In this document: positions 36,141 through 48,112 of the stretch, one piece after another
How the letters are laid out: each line of letters begins with the position of its first letter
Position numbering within the stretch: the first letter of the stretch is position 1
NCBI RefSeq assembly: GCF_001411555.2
Contig: NC_049909.1
Span: forward strand, 10,919,485-10,983,484
Length of the DNA: 64,000 nucleotides
Direction of reading: 5' to 3'
DNA from: Juglans regia
Taxonomy: Eukaryota > Streptophyta > Magnoliopsida > Fagales > Juglandaceae
Position numbers and translations under genes: made by a program
The notes under the pieces: generated by a model
What the model was told of the DNA's origin: nothing
What the model saw: only the letters and a program-made list of their open reading frames with translations
The model's database searches: none

Positions 36141-38170
36141 GTATTGTAGAGGATGTGCTGGTCCAGGTGGACAAATTTTATTACCCAGTGGGTTTTGTAG
36201 TTCTTAATATGCATCAGCCAACCTCCACTATTTACCAAACTCCTGTCATCCTTGGAAGACCATTTCTAACTACATCAAATACTTTTGATTAATTACAAAA
36301 GTGGAGTTTTGAAGTTTACTTTTGGGAACATGGCACTTGAGTTGAACGTTTTCAATACTTGCAATATGCCAACACATTTTGATGACACAAGTTATTTGAA
36401 TGTTGTAGAGAGTTTAACACCAACAAAGTTTATTTGCTCAACTTTTCCTTTCTTTGATGATGATTCTATTTTTCAGACACATGAATTTTTACTTGATCAA
36501 AAAACTGATCATGTTGATGAAAATGTCCTTGAATTTTTGGATTGTTTTGCAGATTCTTCTTTACCATTTGAAGTACAATTTGCAGTTATAAGATGACAAC
36601 CACAATTTGAAACTCTACCACCACCAGACATATCCTCAATATTTAAAGTATGTTTTTGTTGGTCTTGAAGAAGACACTTTTCCTGTGGTGATTTTCTCAA
36701 AGTTAAATTAGAAGGATGAAACCTAGTTGATTGAAGTTTTAAGAAAGTATCGAGGCGCAATTGGTTGGACAATAGCCGACATCAAAGGTATTGATGCTAC
36801 TGTTTGTACCCACAGAATCCATCTTGAAGACAATGCTAGACCAATTCGTGAGGCTCAACACAGGCTTAATCCTACCATGAAGGAAATTGTCAAAGAGGAA
36901 GTGCTCAAGCTGCCCCCAGTGTGTATCATTTATCCTATCTCAGACAGTAAATGAATAAGCCCAACTCAAGTGGTACCAAAACAATCTGGTTTAACTGTTG
37001 TTCAAAATGATAAAAATGAGTTGATTCCAACTAGAATGGTTACTGGTAGGAGAATGTGCATTAATTATAGAAAATTTAATTCAGTCAGTAAGAATGATCA
37101 TTTTCCTTTACCACACTTTGATCAAATTTTAGAAAGAGTGACTAGTAATGTATTTTATTGCTTATTGGATGGATACTCTGGTTATTATCAAATTGTTGTA
37201 GGGCCTGAGGATCAGGAGAAAACCATTTTCACCTGTCATTTTGGCACCTTTGCTTTTACCAGAATGTTTTTTGGTTTATGTAATGCCCCAGCCACCTTTC
37301 AGAGATGCATGATGAGTATTTTTTCTGACATGATTGAAGATATTTGTGAAATATTCATGAATGACTTCTTTGTTTTTGAAAAATATTTTGGTAGTTGTTT
37401 GTATAATTTGGCACGTATTCTCCATAGATGTGAGGAAAAAAAATCTTACTTAATTGGGAGAAACGTCAATTTATGGTTACTCAAAGCATTGTCTTGGGGC
37501 ATATTGCTTCTTCTGACGGTATAAAGGTCGACAAGACAAAAATTGAATTAATATCTAAACTTCCTATCCCTAGGACGGCTAAGGATATTCGTTCTTTTAT
37601 TGGTCATGCTGGCTTTTATAGGCGGCTTATTCAAGGGTTCAGTTCTATTGCAAAACCATTGTGCACTGTTTTACAAAATGATATTGAATTTGTTTGGACT
37701 GATGAGTGTCAAAAAATTTTTGGTACCCTTAAAGAATCGCTTACCACCGCCCCTATTATGCAACCCCCATAGTGGGACATTCCTTTTGAAATTATGACTG
37801 ATGCAAATGATTATGCGTTGGGTGCTGTTTTGGGACAGCGTGTGGATAATAGATCTTTTGCGATTTATTATGCCAGTAGAACCTTGAATGATACCTAGAA
37901 AAATTACACCACTACTGAAAAAGAATTGTTTTGTAGTGGATTTTGCACTTACTAAATTTCGGGCTTACATTCTTGGTTCCCATGTTACTATTTTCACTAA
38001 CCACTCTGCTCTTAAGTATTTGTTGGCTAAGAAAGATACAAAACCACTTTATATTCGTTGGATTTTACTACTTTAGGAGTTCAACATCACCATTAAGGAC
38101 AAGAAATGAGTCGAAAATGTGGTAGCTGACAATCTCTCCAAATTGCCACCATCCTCCCTTCAAATGTCAT
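36141..38170 (+). pseudogene. Athila-type protease end, reverse transcriptase and RNase H
   Basis: After the protease end and ILGRPFLTTSNT (36250-36285) comes an inter-domain region, then RT text: IKGIDATVCTHRIHLEDNAR, RRMCINYRKFNSVSKNDHFP, DGYSGYYQIVV, FGLCNAPATFQRCM. The catalytic box is FMNDFFVF (about 37355-37378) where families have Y-x-D-D, so the second metal-binding aspartates are not both kept. RNase H reads IMTDANDYALGAVLGQ and YYASRTLND, then after a frame change FTNHSALKYLLAKKD and NVVADNLSKLP. Stops at 36594, 36953 and 37770 and frame changes near 37475 and 37940. Confidence 0.88.
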
Positions 38171-38309
38171 CCTCCCTCTTGATGATAGTTTTCGGATGAG
38201 CAAATCTTTGTGATTCATAGAGCTCCCTGGTATGCTGACATAGTCAACTATCTGGTGACTGAGCGAATGCCTTCTGAATGGTCAACTCAAGATAAGCGTC
38301 GATTTCTCT

Positions 38310-39481
38310 TTGAGATACGACACTTTTACTTTGGATGATCCATACATTTTCAAATATTGTTTGGACCAATTGATTCGAAAATGCATTCCTGATAATGAGT
38401 TTTCCTCTGTGTTGAGATTTTGTCATATGAGTGCATGTGGTGGTAATTTTTTAGCAAAGAAAACAGTCGTTAAAATTTTGCAAAACAGTTTTTACTGGCC
38501 TTCCATGTTTAAATATGCTTATAATTTTTGTAAGGCTTGTGAGTCTTGTCAGAAATTAGGATCCATTAGCAAAAGAGACATGATGTTTATTTCCTCTATT
38601 CTTACTTTAGAAATTTTTTATTGTTGGGGAATAGACTTGATGTGACATTTTCCGGTTTCCTTTGGAAACACATATATTTTATTGATTGTGGATTATGTTT
38701 CAAAATGGGTGGAGGTTGTCACTTGCAAAACAAATGACCATCGTGTTATCCTAAAATTTTTGCAATCTTTGTTTGCTTGTTTTGGCATGCCCAAAGTTAT
38801 CATTAGTAATAAGCGTTCTCATTTTTGTAACAAATCATTTTCTACACTCATGAAGAAATATGGTATCACACACCGAGTTTCTAACCCCTGTCACCCTCAA
38901 GCAAATGGGCAAGCGGAATTGGCAAACAAAGAGATCAAAATCATTTTAGAGAAAACTGTCAATCTTAATAGAAAAGATTGGTCAGTAAAGTTTCTTGATG
39001 CTTTTGGGCTTATGGGACAACTTTTAAAACTAATCTAGGGATGTCCCCTTATAGATTAGTTTTTGGTAAAGCTAGTCATTTACCTGTTAATATTTAGTAT
39101 CGAGCTCTTTGGGATATAAAACATGTTAACATGTCACTTGATGAAGCTTCAGGGTTGATAAAATTGCAGATCAATGAATTGAATGAAGCTCGTCGAAATT
39201 CCTATGACAACACTCAGATGGCGAAGGAACGCATAAAAATTCTACATGATCAGAAAATTCATCCCAAGGATTTCACACTTGGCCAGGAAGTTCTTATTTA
39301 CAACTCTCACTTACATACTTTTCCTGGTAAATTGAAATCCCGATGGAGTGGGTCGTACATTGTAAAGAAGGTTCATCCTCACAGGGCGGTAGACATTGTC
39401 AATCTGAAAAATGACAATAGCTTCATTGTCAATGGGCAGCGTCTAAAGCCGTTTATGACTGCCTTTGATCCAAACAAATAG
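38310..39481 (+). pseudogene. Athila-type integrase
   Basis: The zinc-binding region reads HMSACGGNF...CKACESCQ (the second histidine is N). The core has YCWGIDLM, then a stop at 38642, FGNTYILLIVDYVSKWVEVV, SNKRSHFCNKSF (the catalytic D of SDGGSHF is N) and NPCHPQANGQAELANKEIK with the glutamate. The C-terminal part 39131-39481 is open and ends GQRLKPFMTAFDPNK. Two catalytic-site substitutions plus stops show the enzyme is inactive. Confidence 0.88.
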
Positions 39482-42040
39482 ATCTTGCTTGTGCAAGATT
39501 CCAGGGAAGTGTTTTGATCTTTTTCCCCCTTACAGCTTTGTTTAATTGCATTTTATCTTTTATATTTATTCGTTGTTTTGCTTTGATTTTATATCACATG
39601 TTTGGTTGTCTGTATTGCTTACTTATTTCAGTGCACTTTGTTTTCTTTCATTCGATTCATTGAGGACCATGTCTCTCACTAGTTGGGGGGTAGTGTGTGT
39701 GCACAGATTTAAAAAAAAAAAATTCTATCAATGTGATGTGTATTGATACACATATGATTGACACACACTCTATTTCTAGTATTTTGTGAAATCTGAGCAT
39801 CTTGGTGAAGTAGTTGAGTGAAATCATTTTGGGAAGATTTATTGTCAAGTTTGAGCACAAAGCATGATTTTTTTATGCATCATATTTTGTTGATGTGTAC
39901 CTTGAAACACTAAAATGCTATACTCATTGAGATGAGACTTTGTGAGATTTTTGTAGAACAAGTGGCAAGTTTTGAAGGACATTTTACACATGCTTATATT
40001 TGTAGTGTTCTTCAATTTACTGTTCATTGATTTAACACATGAGAAGTAAAATGTAGGACTGTTGAGCTTTTTTCCAAAAAACCAAAAAAAAGAATGAAAG
40101 ATGAAAGCGATTTATGGAACTTTCATAAATTAAGGGATAGAAATAGTTACCTAAGACTTTGGGGGTTGAGTGTTCAACTTTTAAAAACAGAGCTAGCGTG
40201 AAAACTGCTAGTCCCTTGGGCTTTGAGGTAGTTGGAATCAGCAATGATTAATCTTAAAGTTGAAAAATTCTATAACAAATCATGGCTAGTAATGAGGAAC
40301 ACACAGCTAGTTTAACTTCACACACACATTTAAGTTCTAAGACATTTGTCTTAATTCTATGTGAAAGATTGTTAAGATAGTCTTGATGGATATAGCCCCT
40401 GGGAGTTGAGTAGTAATGTGTCACTTTTGTGAGAATTTAGAATTGTGTTTGATTGCTTCTGTTTGGATTTCGATCTTTATGCAATATTCATCTCAATTAC
40501 TTTTCACTATTTTGCTCAATGATTAACAAAATGCTAGTTGGAGGTGTAATTGAGTTGTATTATTGCATATTTTATACATCTAGAACTCATATATTTAAAG
40601 ATTTCATATTATATTATTATTGGTTTTAGATGGAAAAATGATTAAGATGTATAAATCTGAGTTGTGATTTAAATTGGTTAATAGCATGGTTTATGCTTAA
40701 TTTTATAACTTGTGATTTAATTTGATTATACTCCTTCACATGAATAACATATTTTTTATATTCTATTTTTCCTTTTTATTTTTTTTTCTAATTTCTATTT
40801 TTTTATATGCCAAGAAATGAAAAGTATGAAAAAAGAAAAAAAAAATCACGTTAGCATGCGGGCCCATTTTCTTTTCGTTTGGGTTTTGACCCAGCACACA
40901 TTTGTGATTTGGCATGATGCAAACAAGAGAGGATTTTATTTTTTTTTTCTTCCTCGTTTTTGAACGGCTGGGAAGAAATGGACGCAAACAAAAGGAGAGC
41001 GTGGCGGCTTGAAGAATCTCGAGGGGTCCAAGCTACAGTTTCTCCAGCCTCCTCAACTGCTTTCCATCTTCATCTCTATTTATTCGGCTTGCTCTTTTCT
41101 TTCCCTAATCTCTACTTAATTTTAGTCTGAATTTTATAGTGTATTTTTGAGATTTTTAATTTAGAATCATTTGATTTTGGATATTTTATTTTCAATATGT
41201 TTAAGTTTGATGTAATTATTTTTCATGCTCTTTTAAGCTTTCGTTTAACAGTGATTACAATTGCTATGGATTGATTTTTAGAATTTGTGATTTGAATACA
41301 AGGATGAACCATAGAATCTTGATTTTGAGATTTTTCAATTTTCAGTTTGTATTTTATCAATTACTTTCTAATCTAGTTTAATTCTTAGCTTAGTTTTATT
41401 AATCTCTTAGTTTTATTGCATATGAGATTAATTAAATCTTAATTATGACTTAAATAATTTCAATTTTATTAATTAGTTTTCTAATTAATTGAGATTGTTT
41501 AACTTAGTTGATTCCTTGATTGTTAATTTCAATTTGTTAGTCTTTTACATTTCATTCTGACATTCAAAAAATATAAAAATATGAATCTAGTCCATAAGTA
41601 GTGCTTTTTTTTATTCTCGTTATACTCTTCCATTCATTGCACATTTGTAACATATTAGTCTTGAATTTAGGATATATAAATAAATTTCCTAGTAAACTTT
41701 TTCTATTATTATTATGATTATAGTTTTATCAGATTTTATATTGATTATTTTAATAATTTCTATTATACAATTTTCCCTTGTTGAAATCACTAGAGTTTTG
41801 TGTTATTATTTTTCTAATTATTATTAGATTTTTATCAGATTTTAGAGTTTTGGTCGAATTTAAATTTTGTTCTTCCTATCCTCACCCGTAAGCTTTATCC
41901 CTATTTTTTTTTTAATTTGAAATCCTAACATCATATTCATCCTCATCCATAGTTTAGTAAATTTAAATTCTAATAGGAGACCAACGCATATATGAAAACC
42001 TACCATATATCATTCTTAGCATATATAAGAAACCCACGAA
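39482..42040. other. AT-rich region after integrase
   Basis: Begins with the purine-containing AGTTGGGGGGTAGTGTGTGTG (39681-39701), possibly a polypurine tract of the Athila element, then 2.3 kb of AT-rich DNA with no recognisable gene. If a 3' LTR of that element exists it would be here, but I could not define its ends. Confidence 0.35.
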
Positions 42041-44071
42041 GCCTCTGGAATTAAACACAAAACTTTTTTTTAAGCCCTCGTATCGAATTCCTGCAAGTTG
42101 CCAACCCGTCACCACATTTTCTCTTTTTCTCTCGATGTCGCACCTCCCTACTCAAGAACCCAGCCGCATCTCCGTTCACTTCCAATCACCCAGCCAGCCA
42201 CTATGCCTTGTAGCCCCTCTCGGTAAATTTTTCCCTTCTTCTGCCATTCTCTCTCTCTTTTGTTTTCAGTCTAGCAGTTTCTCTCTCTAACTCTCACTTT
42301 CTCTCTCTAACTCTTGCTTTCTCTCTCGGCGTCGCACCTCCTTGCCCAGAGGACCACCCTGTCGTGCCGCCGTGACCCTTGCCAGCCACCCTGAGCCGTC
42401 GCAGTGGCCTTCTCCCTCTCTCGGTGAGTCCATCGTAGATCCTCTCCCTCTCTCTCAAACTCTCTATTTTTGTTTGGCCATGTATTCTATTTCTAGAAGA
42501 ATCCTTAGGTTCTTGATGGGCCCTTGGGCCCTAGGCCCTTATATGCGTGTGATGGGCTCATTTTGTTGGGCTCATATAGTAATAATATTATGTTAGATTG
42601 TAACTCTTACAAATTCTAATGATCTTTAAATAGACTCATATTTTAAATTGGATTTAATCTTATTTTATTTCAACAATAGTTTTACTAATTTTATTGGGCT
42701 TAACATTTTAAAAGTCAGTTTTTCTTAAATAAATATATTAGTCAAAGGCTATTATATAAGGATATTTTGCTAATATTTTGTTAAAATTCCTTTGTCTATT
42801 TAGTAGAATTTAATAAAATTATTATGTTAAGAATATCTAATAGAATTTATTAGGTTTCTCATAAGATTTAATAATTATGTTAAGAAATGAATCTTAGTTT
42901 AAGAATTTAAGTTTTATGAATTATTTTAAAATAGCTCGAGTATTCTACTAAATTATAAATTAGTATTTAAGTAATTTAAATACTATGATTTATTGATTAT
43001 AATGTTAAACAAAATATTTGTTTGACTATCTTTTAGATTGTGAGTTTAATTAAGTAAGATATTAGTACTTATTTATTTCCAAACAAATTTAGTAATAGTT
43101 ATTATTACATATAGGTGTCAAGTTACGAAGTGTTATTCAAGAAGAAGCGCAACGAGGCAAGTAATTTGATCACAAATTAGGATCATCACAGTTCAGCTTA
43201 TATATAAGTATTATTCAAGTCAGTTCATTGACATACATTATTTATATATCACTCATGTCATATGCAAACATGTCATCCAGCATAGCATACAATCATGTCA
43301 TTCCACATCATGTTCAAATTCAGAAATTATAATTATGTATGTATTATGTCATGCATCTCATGTGTATAAGACACATAAGTCATCTTAAATTCAAGTGCAA
43401 GATAAGATCGTATCAATTAATAAGATAGCCATTCAAATACATTGTACCAATGCAGTTTAGTTTCAGGGTGGATGTGCAAGCCACAAACTCAAACATGGTC
43501 CACCATAGTATTCCAGAATACTATCAGCGGCTCCCCTTGCTGCAGCAGGACGTGGGGTCGGTACACAACCTCGCACACATGGTTAAGAATGTTGGCCAGT
43601 CAGATAAATTAGTTAAATCAGTCAGATCAGTCAGTTAATTCAGTTAAATCAGTCATACATAGCATAAGCATCAGTATGAACAGCCATGAATTTTAAACTC
43701 TCAGCATGAAAATTTTTATGAAAACCTTATGTTTATTATATTTACGTTGTGATGGATTTCTTACTGAGTCTTCGACTCAGTTTAGTTTGTTTTCATGTTT
43801 TTAACCACCTAGGTGAGGATGATAAATACAAGCAGGTGGGCCAGAAATAGAAGGAGCAGTTATTTTTAGTTCAGACTTTCTAAAATAAAACATGCTTTTT
43901 TTATATAAATTTATTCAGTTTATTCATTTAATGTTTTCGGAAGACATTTTATTAGACTTTTTTCTACAAAATTAAATTTCTAATTTCATTTATAAAATTT
44001 GAGATCTCTTACCGAGTTTATTTTTATGAAAAATACGTAACATTCCTAACCTATGGAAAGGGGGTGTTACA
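42040..44071. mobile_element. LTR-like sequence, left border undefined
   Basis: The right end TATGGAAAGGGGGTGTTACA (44052-44071) has the TTACA form of an LTR end. Upstream are CT-rich leader-like text with repeated CTCTCTCGGCGTCGCACCTC (42130, 42320), a hairpin ACTGAGTC-TTC-GACTCAGT (43763-43781) and internal repeats such as CAGTCAGATCAGTCAGTTAA. The composition resembles LTRs of large plant Ty3/gypsy elements. No proteins, no left border and no target duplication could be set, so solo LTR or fragment are both possible. Confidence 0.4.
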
Positions 44072-45050
44072 ACATACCACCACTTTTATTATTTCTCTTT
44101 GTGAATATTTTCATCATTTTAAATGAATTTGATTTTAAGTCAATTTTTTCTGATGAGACGATCTAGAAATTTATTCCTAATTATTACGCGACACCCTCCT
44201 AGAGCTTTTGTACTACTCATTTTTTGAGTGAATCATATTTTCATATGATAAATAATTTAATTATGTACTCACAAATATGCAAAATTATTGTACAGGAAAA
44301 ACTAAAAAGATTATAGATAAACAGTTGAGGAACAGTAAAAACCTGAAACAAATTTGCCCGTAGCAAATTTCATTTTCAAAATTGGAAAAAGTCTCACTTA
44401 TCATAGACCCTTTTCTTATCTTTTACAAATGACAAATGATCCTTTCAACAAGAATGTCAAGAAAGGAACTCCAACCGCAGAATTTTGTGTCCCCCAACTT
44501 TTTAATTTTAAGGAGTGAAAACAAAGAACCCCCACCCATTTTAATTTTAAACTATTACTTCCAATAAAAGCCTTCAAAAATGTATGATCCACATCACAGC
44601 ACTAATAATACCACAAGACCTACCAAGATCCATTATTGAGTTTCAACTCAATCCACTTTCACAAAATATTAATGTATTTGTGTCCCATCACCCAAAAGGG
44701 GAAGAAAATGCCTCTCCACCAGTCATTAAACAAAATAAATAATAATAATAATAATAATAATCCCCGAATAGCCATAAAAACCACTAGAAACTTAAGGGTA
44801 GACCCAAACACCTGCCAATGAAGCCCTTGTTTCAGTTATATCAACTACAGCAGAAAACAGCCAAAAGAACAAGAATCTAAGATAATCGCATGAACCAACA
44901 AGTAGAAAAGGACTGACAGTTCTTTTTTGGGCCTGTACAAAACAAACTAGGATCAATCTCAGTCATCTAATTACCTTGTCTTCTCTAACCAATTAGAGAT
45001 AAATTTATCTAACCCATCTGCTCTAATTATGAACCATTTTCCATATTTCA
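44072..45050. other. Spacer and MYB 3' UTR region
   Basis: Contains an (AAT)n microsatellite at 44737-44760. The last few hundred bases before 45050 are the likely 3' UTR of the minus-strand MYB gene. No other feature seen. Confidence 0.5.
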
Positions 45051-46469
45051 TCAGGCTACAGTGATTATGCTATCACCATTGTTGAAGCTTGACATTGCCT
45101 GAAAAGCTGAGTGCCTTGATGGCGACTCCCTTTGCCCATATGGCAAAGATGGCTTTAGCGTCCGCAGTGGGGGGATCGGTAGCCGACTTCATATTTCTCA
45201 AGCTATGGTCAGAGAGAGCAAGAGCATGAGGAGCCATGTGAACACGGATCGGACAGTCGAGCATCATGCAGCTGCATTTCCCTGTCCTAGATATAGGTTT
45301 TCCAATGGACTGATAATGGGGACCGGAACTGCTGCCGGATCAACAGTCACTGGAAACACACTAAAATTGCAAGTATCGACCGGTGGCGGAGGTGGCAATG
45401 GGTGTGGCTGTGAGGCAGTATCTTGGTGATGCCCCAGTACTTCTTCCATTGGAGTTACCGTGACCTGATACACGCAATTGGGAAAACGGTCATGAAAAGC
45501 TTGGTTTTAAATCTTTTTGGGTTGGTCGTTGAGAACATGTAGGAAAATGCTAAGAAATTAAGACACCTTTTCCCGGGAGAAAACACAAGAAAATTCAAGT
45601 TAAGAATGTCCCTGGTTGACGACTACTTTCCCTTGAATGAATCAGATCAACATCCGCAAGTTCTAAGAAACCACCAAAACCATTGAGACCCGGTTTGGAT
45701 TCAAGAATCACTCCAATTCATCTCAGTATTATAATTTTTTCAAATTTTCACACAGAATAATAAATAATTCAAAATTTTCAAATCTCAAAACAATAATAAT
45801 ATTAAAAAATAATATTCTAATAATATTTTATTCAATTTTCAACTTTCATCTAGAACCATCTTATCTCATCTCACAATTCAAATCTCACCTTAGTTCGGTT
45901 TTTGGAAAGTTACAATTCTATTCAGTTCGGTTTTCCTCTGCATTTTCTCAACAACAAAAATGTAGCAAAACAGAAAACCGAAGAAAAAATCATAAGACAA
46001 AAACAATTAAAAAAAATTACATAGGCAATTGTCAAAGAAATAGAAAAATAAAGTTTTAGCATCCCATTTGAATTTTTTCTGTTGTAAAAATAGAATGCTG
46101 AAAACTATTTGCCCCAAATCAGGTCAACTTCTCCACCTCTACAAGAAATCGTTACGAGAAGAAATTAAAAAGTTATTCAAAATAGAAAATTATTGTCTCA
46201 GGAACCAAACACTCGGACAGAGAAAGAATATGAGAAAAGTGGATTTAAAACTTTACCGAATCGGTGGTGATATCGAAGAGGCTGGTTCGGCGGCGACGGC
46301 GGTTGAGGTTGCTGCGGCGGAGAAAGTATTTCTGAGCGTGGCTGGCGACCTGCGTCGGCGTGCGGGTCTTGACGAAGTTTCTCGATATACCTCTCCAATC
46401 TCCTTTCCCTACTTTCTGCAAACCCAGCAGGAATAGCTTGTGCTCTTCCTCCGTCCACGGAACCCCTGC

Positions 46470-46507
<38 letters not shown>

Positions 46508-47151
46508 GTATGTATATGTATATGTGTGTTATAATCCATTATCCCCAAAAATCAATCAAATAACACTCCAAACCCCAAAAAAAAAAACCCCAAGAAAAAA
46601 AATCAAAATGTTTTCTACAAACAAATCAAATACTGCATGATTTGGGGTAAAAGTAAAACAATCATATAAATGAATGAATGAAGTAGGATTTATCAATTAA
46701 AAATAGTTTGATGATCTGTTTGAACTAGAAATTAGCATTACCTTCCAATTCGAGCAAATTAAAATACAGAAAAACAGAGAAATCAATTATTTTGGCAATG
46801 AAAGAAAAGAGAGTGAGATTAAGAAGCGTGTGTATGTGTGTGACCGTTGATCTGAATCAGACCTCGCTTGCGCTCGCGGTCACGGCTGGCGCGAGAACTG
46901 GGAACGGCGTCGTCTGCGGAGGCATAGCCGCCGGCAGCTGCAGCAGTTGCTGCTGCGGCCACATCTTCTTTGCTATTGTTATTGAGGTTGATACCGTTGT
47001 TAACCATGGAACCCAATTCCTGCGGATGCAGCTCGTACTGAGACAGATTGCTCAGACTCACGCTCTTCCTCATGGCGTCCACCACCACCCTCACCCCGAA
47101 CAGCATGATCTCTCCCGCAGCACCCGAGTCACCACCACACGTGCCAGACAT
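45051..47151 (-). CDS. MYB1R1-like SHAQKYF MYB factor, last exon frame-disrupted
   Basis: Single-repeat MYB transcription factor of the At1g19000/At1g74840/StMYB1R1 type. Exon 1 47151-46863 (MSGTCGG..., with [20 protein letters not shown] and [10 protein letters not shown]), exon 2 46465-46257 ([20 protein letters not shown], then [19 protein letters not shown]), exon 3 45464-45051 (VTVTPMEEV...). Junctions fit: KR-G/GVPW and [12 protein letters not shown]. Exons sum to 912 nt, which is divisible by 3. Yet within exon 3 the frame reaches TGA at 45266-45264 after LGQGNAAA, while the conserved continuation [13 protein letters not shown] is in another frame, and the final [19 protein letters not shown] returns to the original one. 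As written the product is 232 residues against about 303 expected. The DNA-binding domain is complete. Either a mutant allele or two base errors. Confidence 0.88.
45687..45889. repeat. MITE of the GTTTGGATT / GAGATGAG family
   Basis: Left GACCCGGTTTGGATT, right complement GGTGAGATTTGAATT. The interior ATTTTTTCAAATTTTCACAC, AATAATATTCTAATAATATT and TTATCTCATCTCAC matches the copies at 20162 and 21270. It lies in intron 2 of the MYB gene. Flanking triplets TGA and TTA do not match. Confidence 0.7.
46470..46503. repeat. (TA)n microsatellite in MYB intron 1
   Basis: About 13 TA units directly upstream, in gene sense, of the exon 2 acceptor at 46466-46467. Confidence 0.9.
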
Positions 47152-48112
47152 CTCCGACGACTAACCCTTTTCACTTCTTCTTCCTTCTTTATTCTTGCTT
47201 CTCCGGTTTGAGTCTCGCCCGGGCCGTACAATCGGAAAAACAAATGACACAGAGACAGAGAGAGAGAGAGGCGAAGCGAATATAAGTGGACGGACGACTC
47301 TATTCGGTGCCAGCTTAGAGAGAGAGAGACGGAGAGTATATAGCAGACGTGTGGCGGATTAGTGCGGATTTTATAGCGGTGGCTGTGTTTTTGTTCCCGT
47401 TGAATAATGCTCGATGAACACATGCATTATGACTTGTGTATTTTTATTATTATTATTATTTTGGATTAGATTTTATTATTAAAAAATTAATTTTTTATTT
47501 AAATTTTATATTAATTATTTTTAAAAATAATTAGGCAGCACTATTATAAATATCATTTATCTAAGATATAATTTTTTCTAATTTATGTGTTTAATAGGAA
47601 TAAAACTATTAAGAGTATCCTTATTTTATAAAATATATTTTATTTATGTTCATCTGCCAATTCCAGTACTCTCCTTTTATAAATTGAGAGATTATTGCAA
47701 GTCTTTGAATTGTATGAGATTTTATATTTGACCTCTACTGTCTAAATTAGAAAAAAAAAAAAAAAAAAGGCAAATACATAAAGTGGATTTTTACAATATT
47801 TATTATTTTCTTATAAACTTTTTAAACAACAATAAATGCTAGATAAGCACTGATGTATGTATTTATCTCCAATTCTATATTGATGTGTTTTATATATGAG
47901 AAATGATTTTTAAATAGACAATTTTATACAAATTTTGTAAAAAAGTAGATCTCATTTTAAAAAGTATAAAAAATTATTATTTTTTAGTGGGACTAATTTC
48001 TTACAAAGAGCCTATGCGAAATTTGTCTATTTGAGATTTCTACCTAGCAGTACTCTAAATATAAGCTCTTCCTTTTCCGCATAATCTATCTTTACATGAA
48101 CTTTGAAATATT
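47152..48112. other. MYB 5' UTR/promoter side and AT-rich spacer
   Basis: 47170-47340 contains GA/CT repeats on the minus strand typical of plant 5' UTRs. Beyond 47430 the DNA is AT-rich with poly(A)/(ATT)n stretches and no gene. No TATA box can be assigned with confidence. Confidence 0.45.

Larger units (their letters stand above)
29818..39481 (+). mobile_element. Decayed Athila-type Ty3/gypsy retrotransposon, interrupted
   Basis: Gag, protease, reverse transcriptase, RNase H and integrase follow in Ty3/gypsy order on the plus strand, with many stops and frame changes. A 4.3-kb LTR (31812-36140) splits the protease. Sequence motifs such as RTSTPSCIILPDDAPNF in Gag, LPRGIVEDVLVQVDKFYYPV after protease and SRWSGSYIVKKVHPH at the Pol end are those of Athila-like lineages. 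No LTR pair of this element was identified around it, nor an env gene, so it may be truncated or its LTRs too diverged. Confidence 0.88.

Noticed and set aside
39750..44071. Possible 4.3-kb LTR bounded by ACATA at 39745-39749 and 44072-44076
   Set aside because: ACATA is common in this AT-rich DNA, the left start TGATTGAC is not supported by a second copy, and the segment would have to begin just after the Athila integrase by coincidence.
46198..46548. 116-codon minus ORF with [16 protein letters not shown]
   Set aside because: Runs through the TA microsatellite and reads the MYB domain in the wrong frame; the true exon 2 is 46465-46257.
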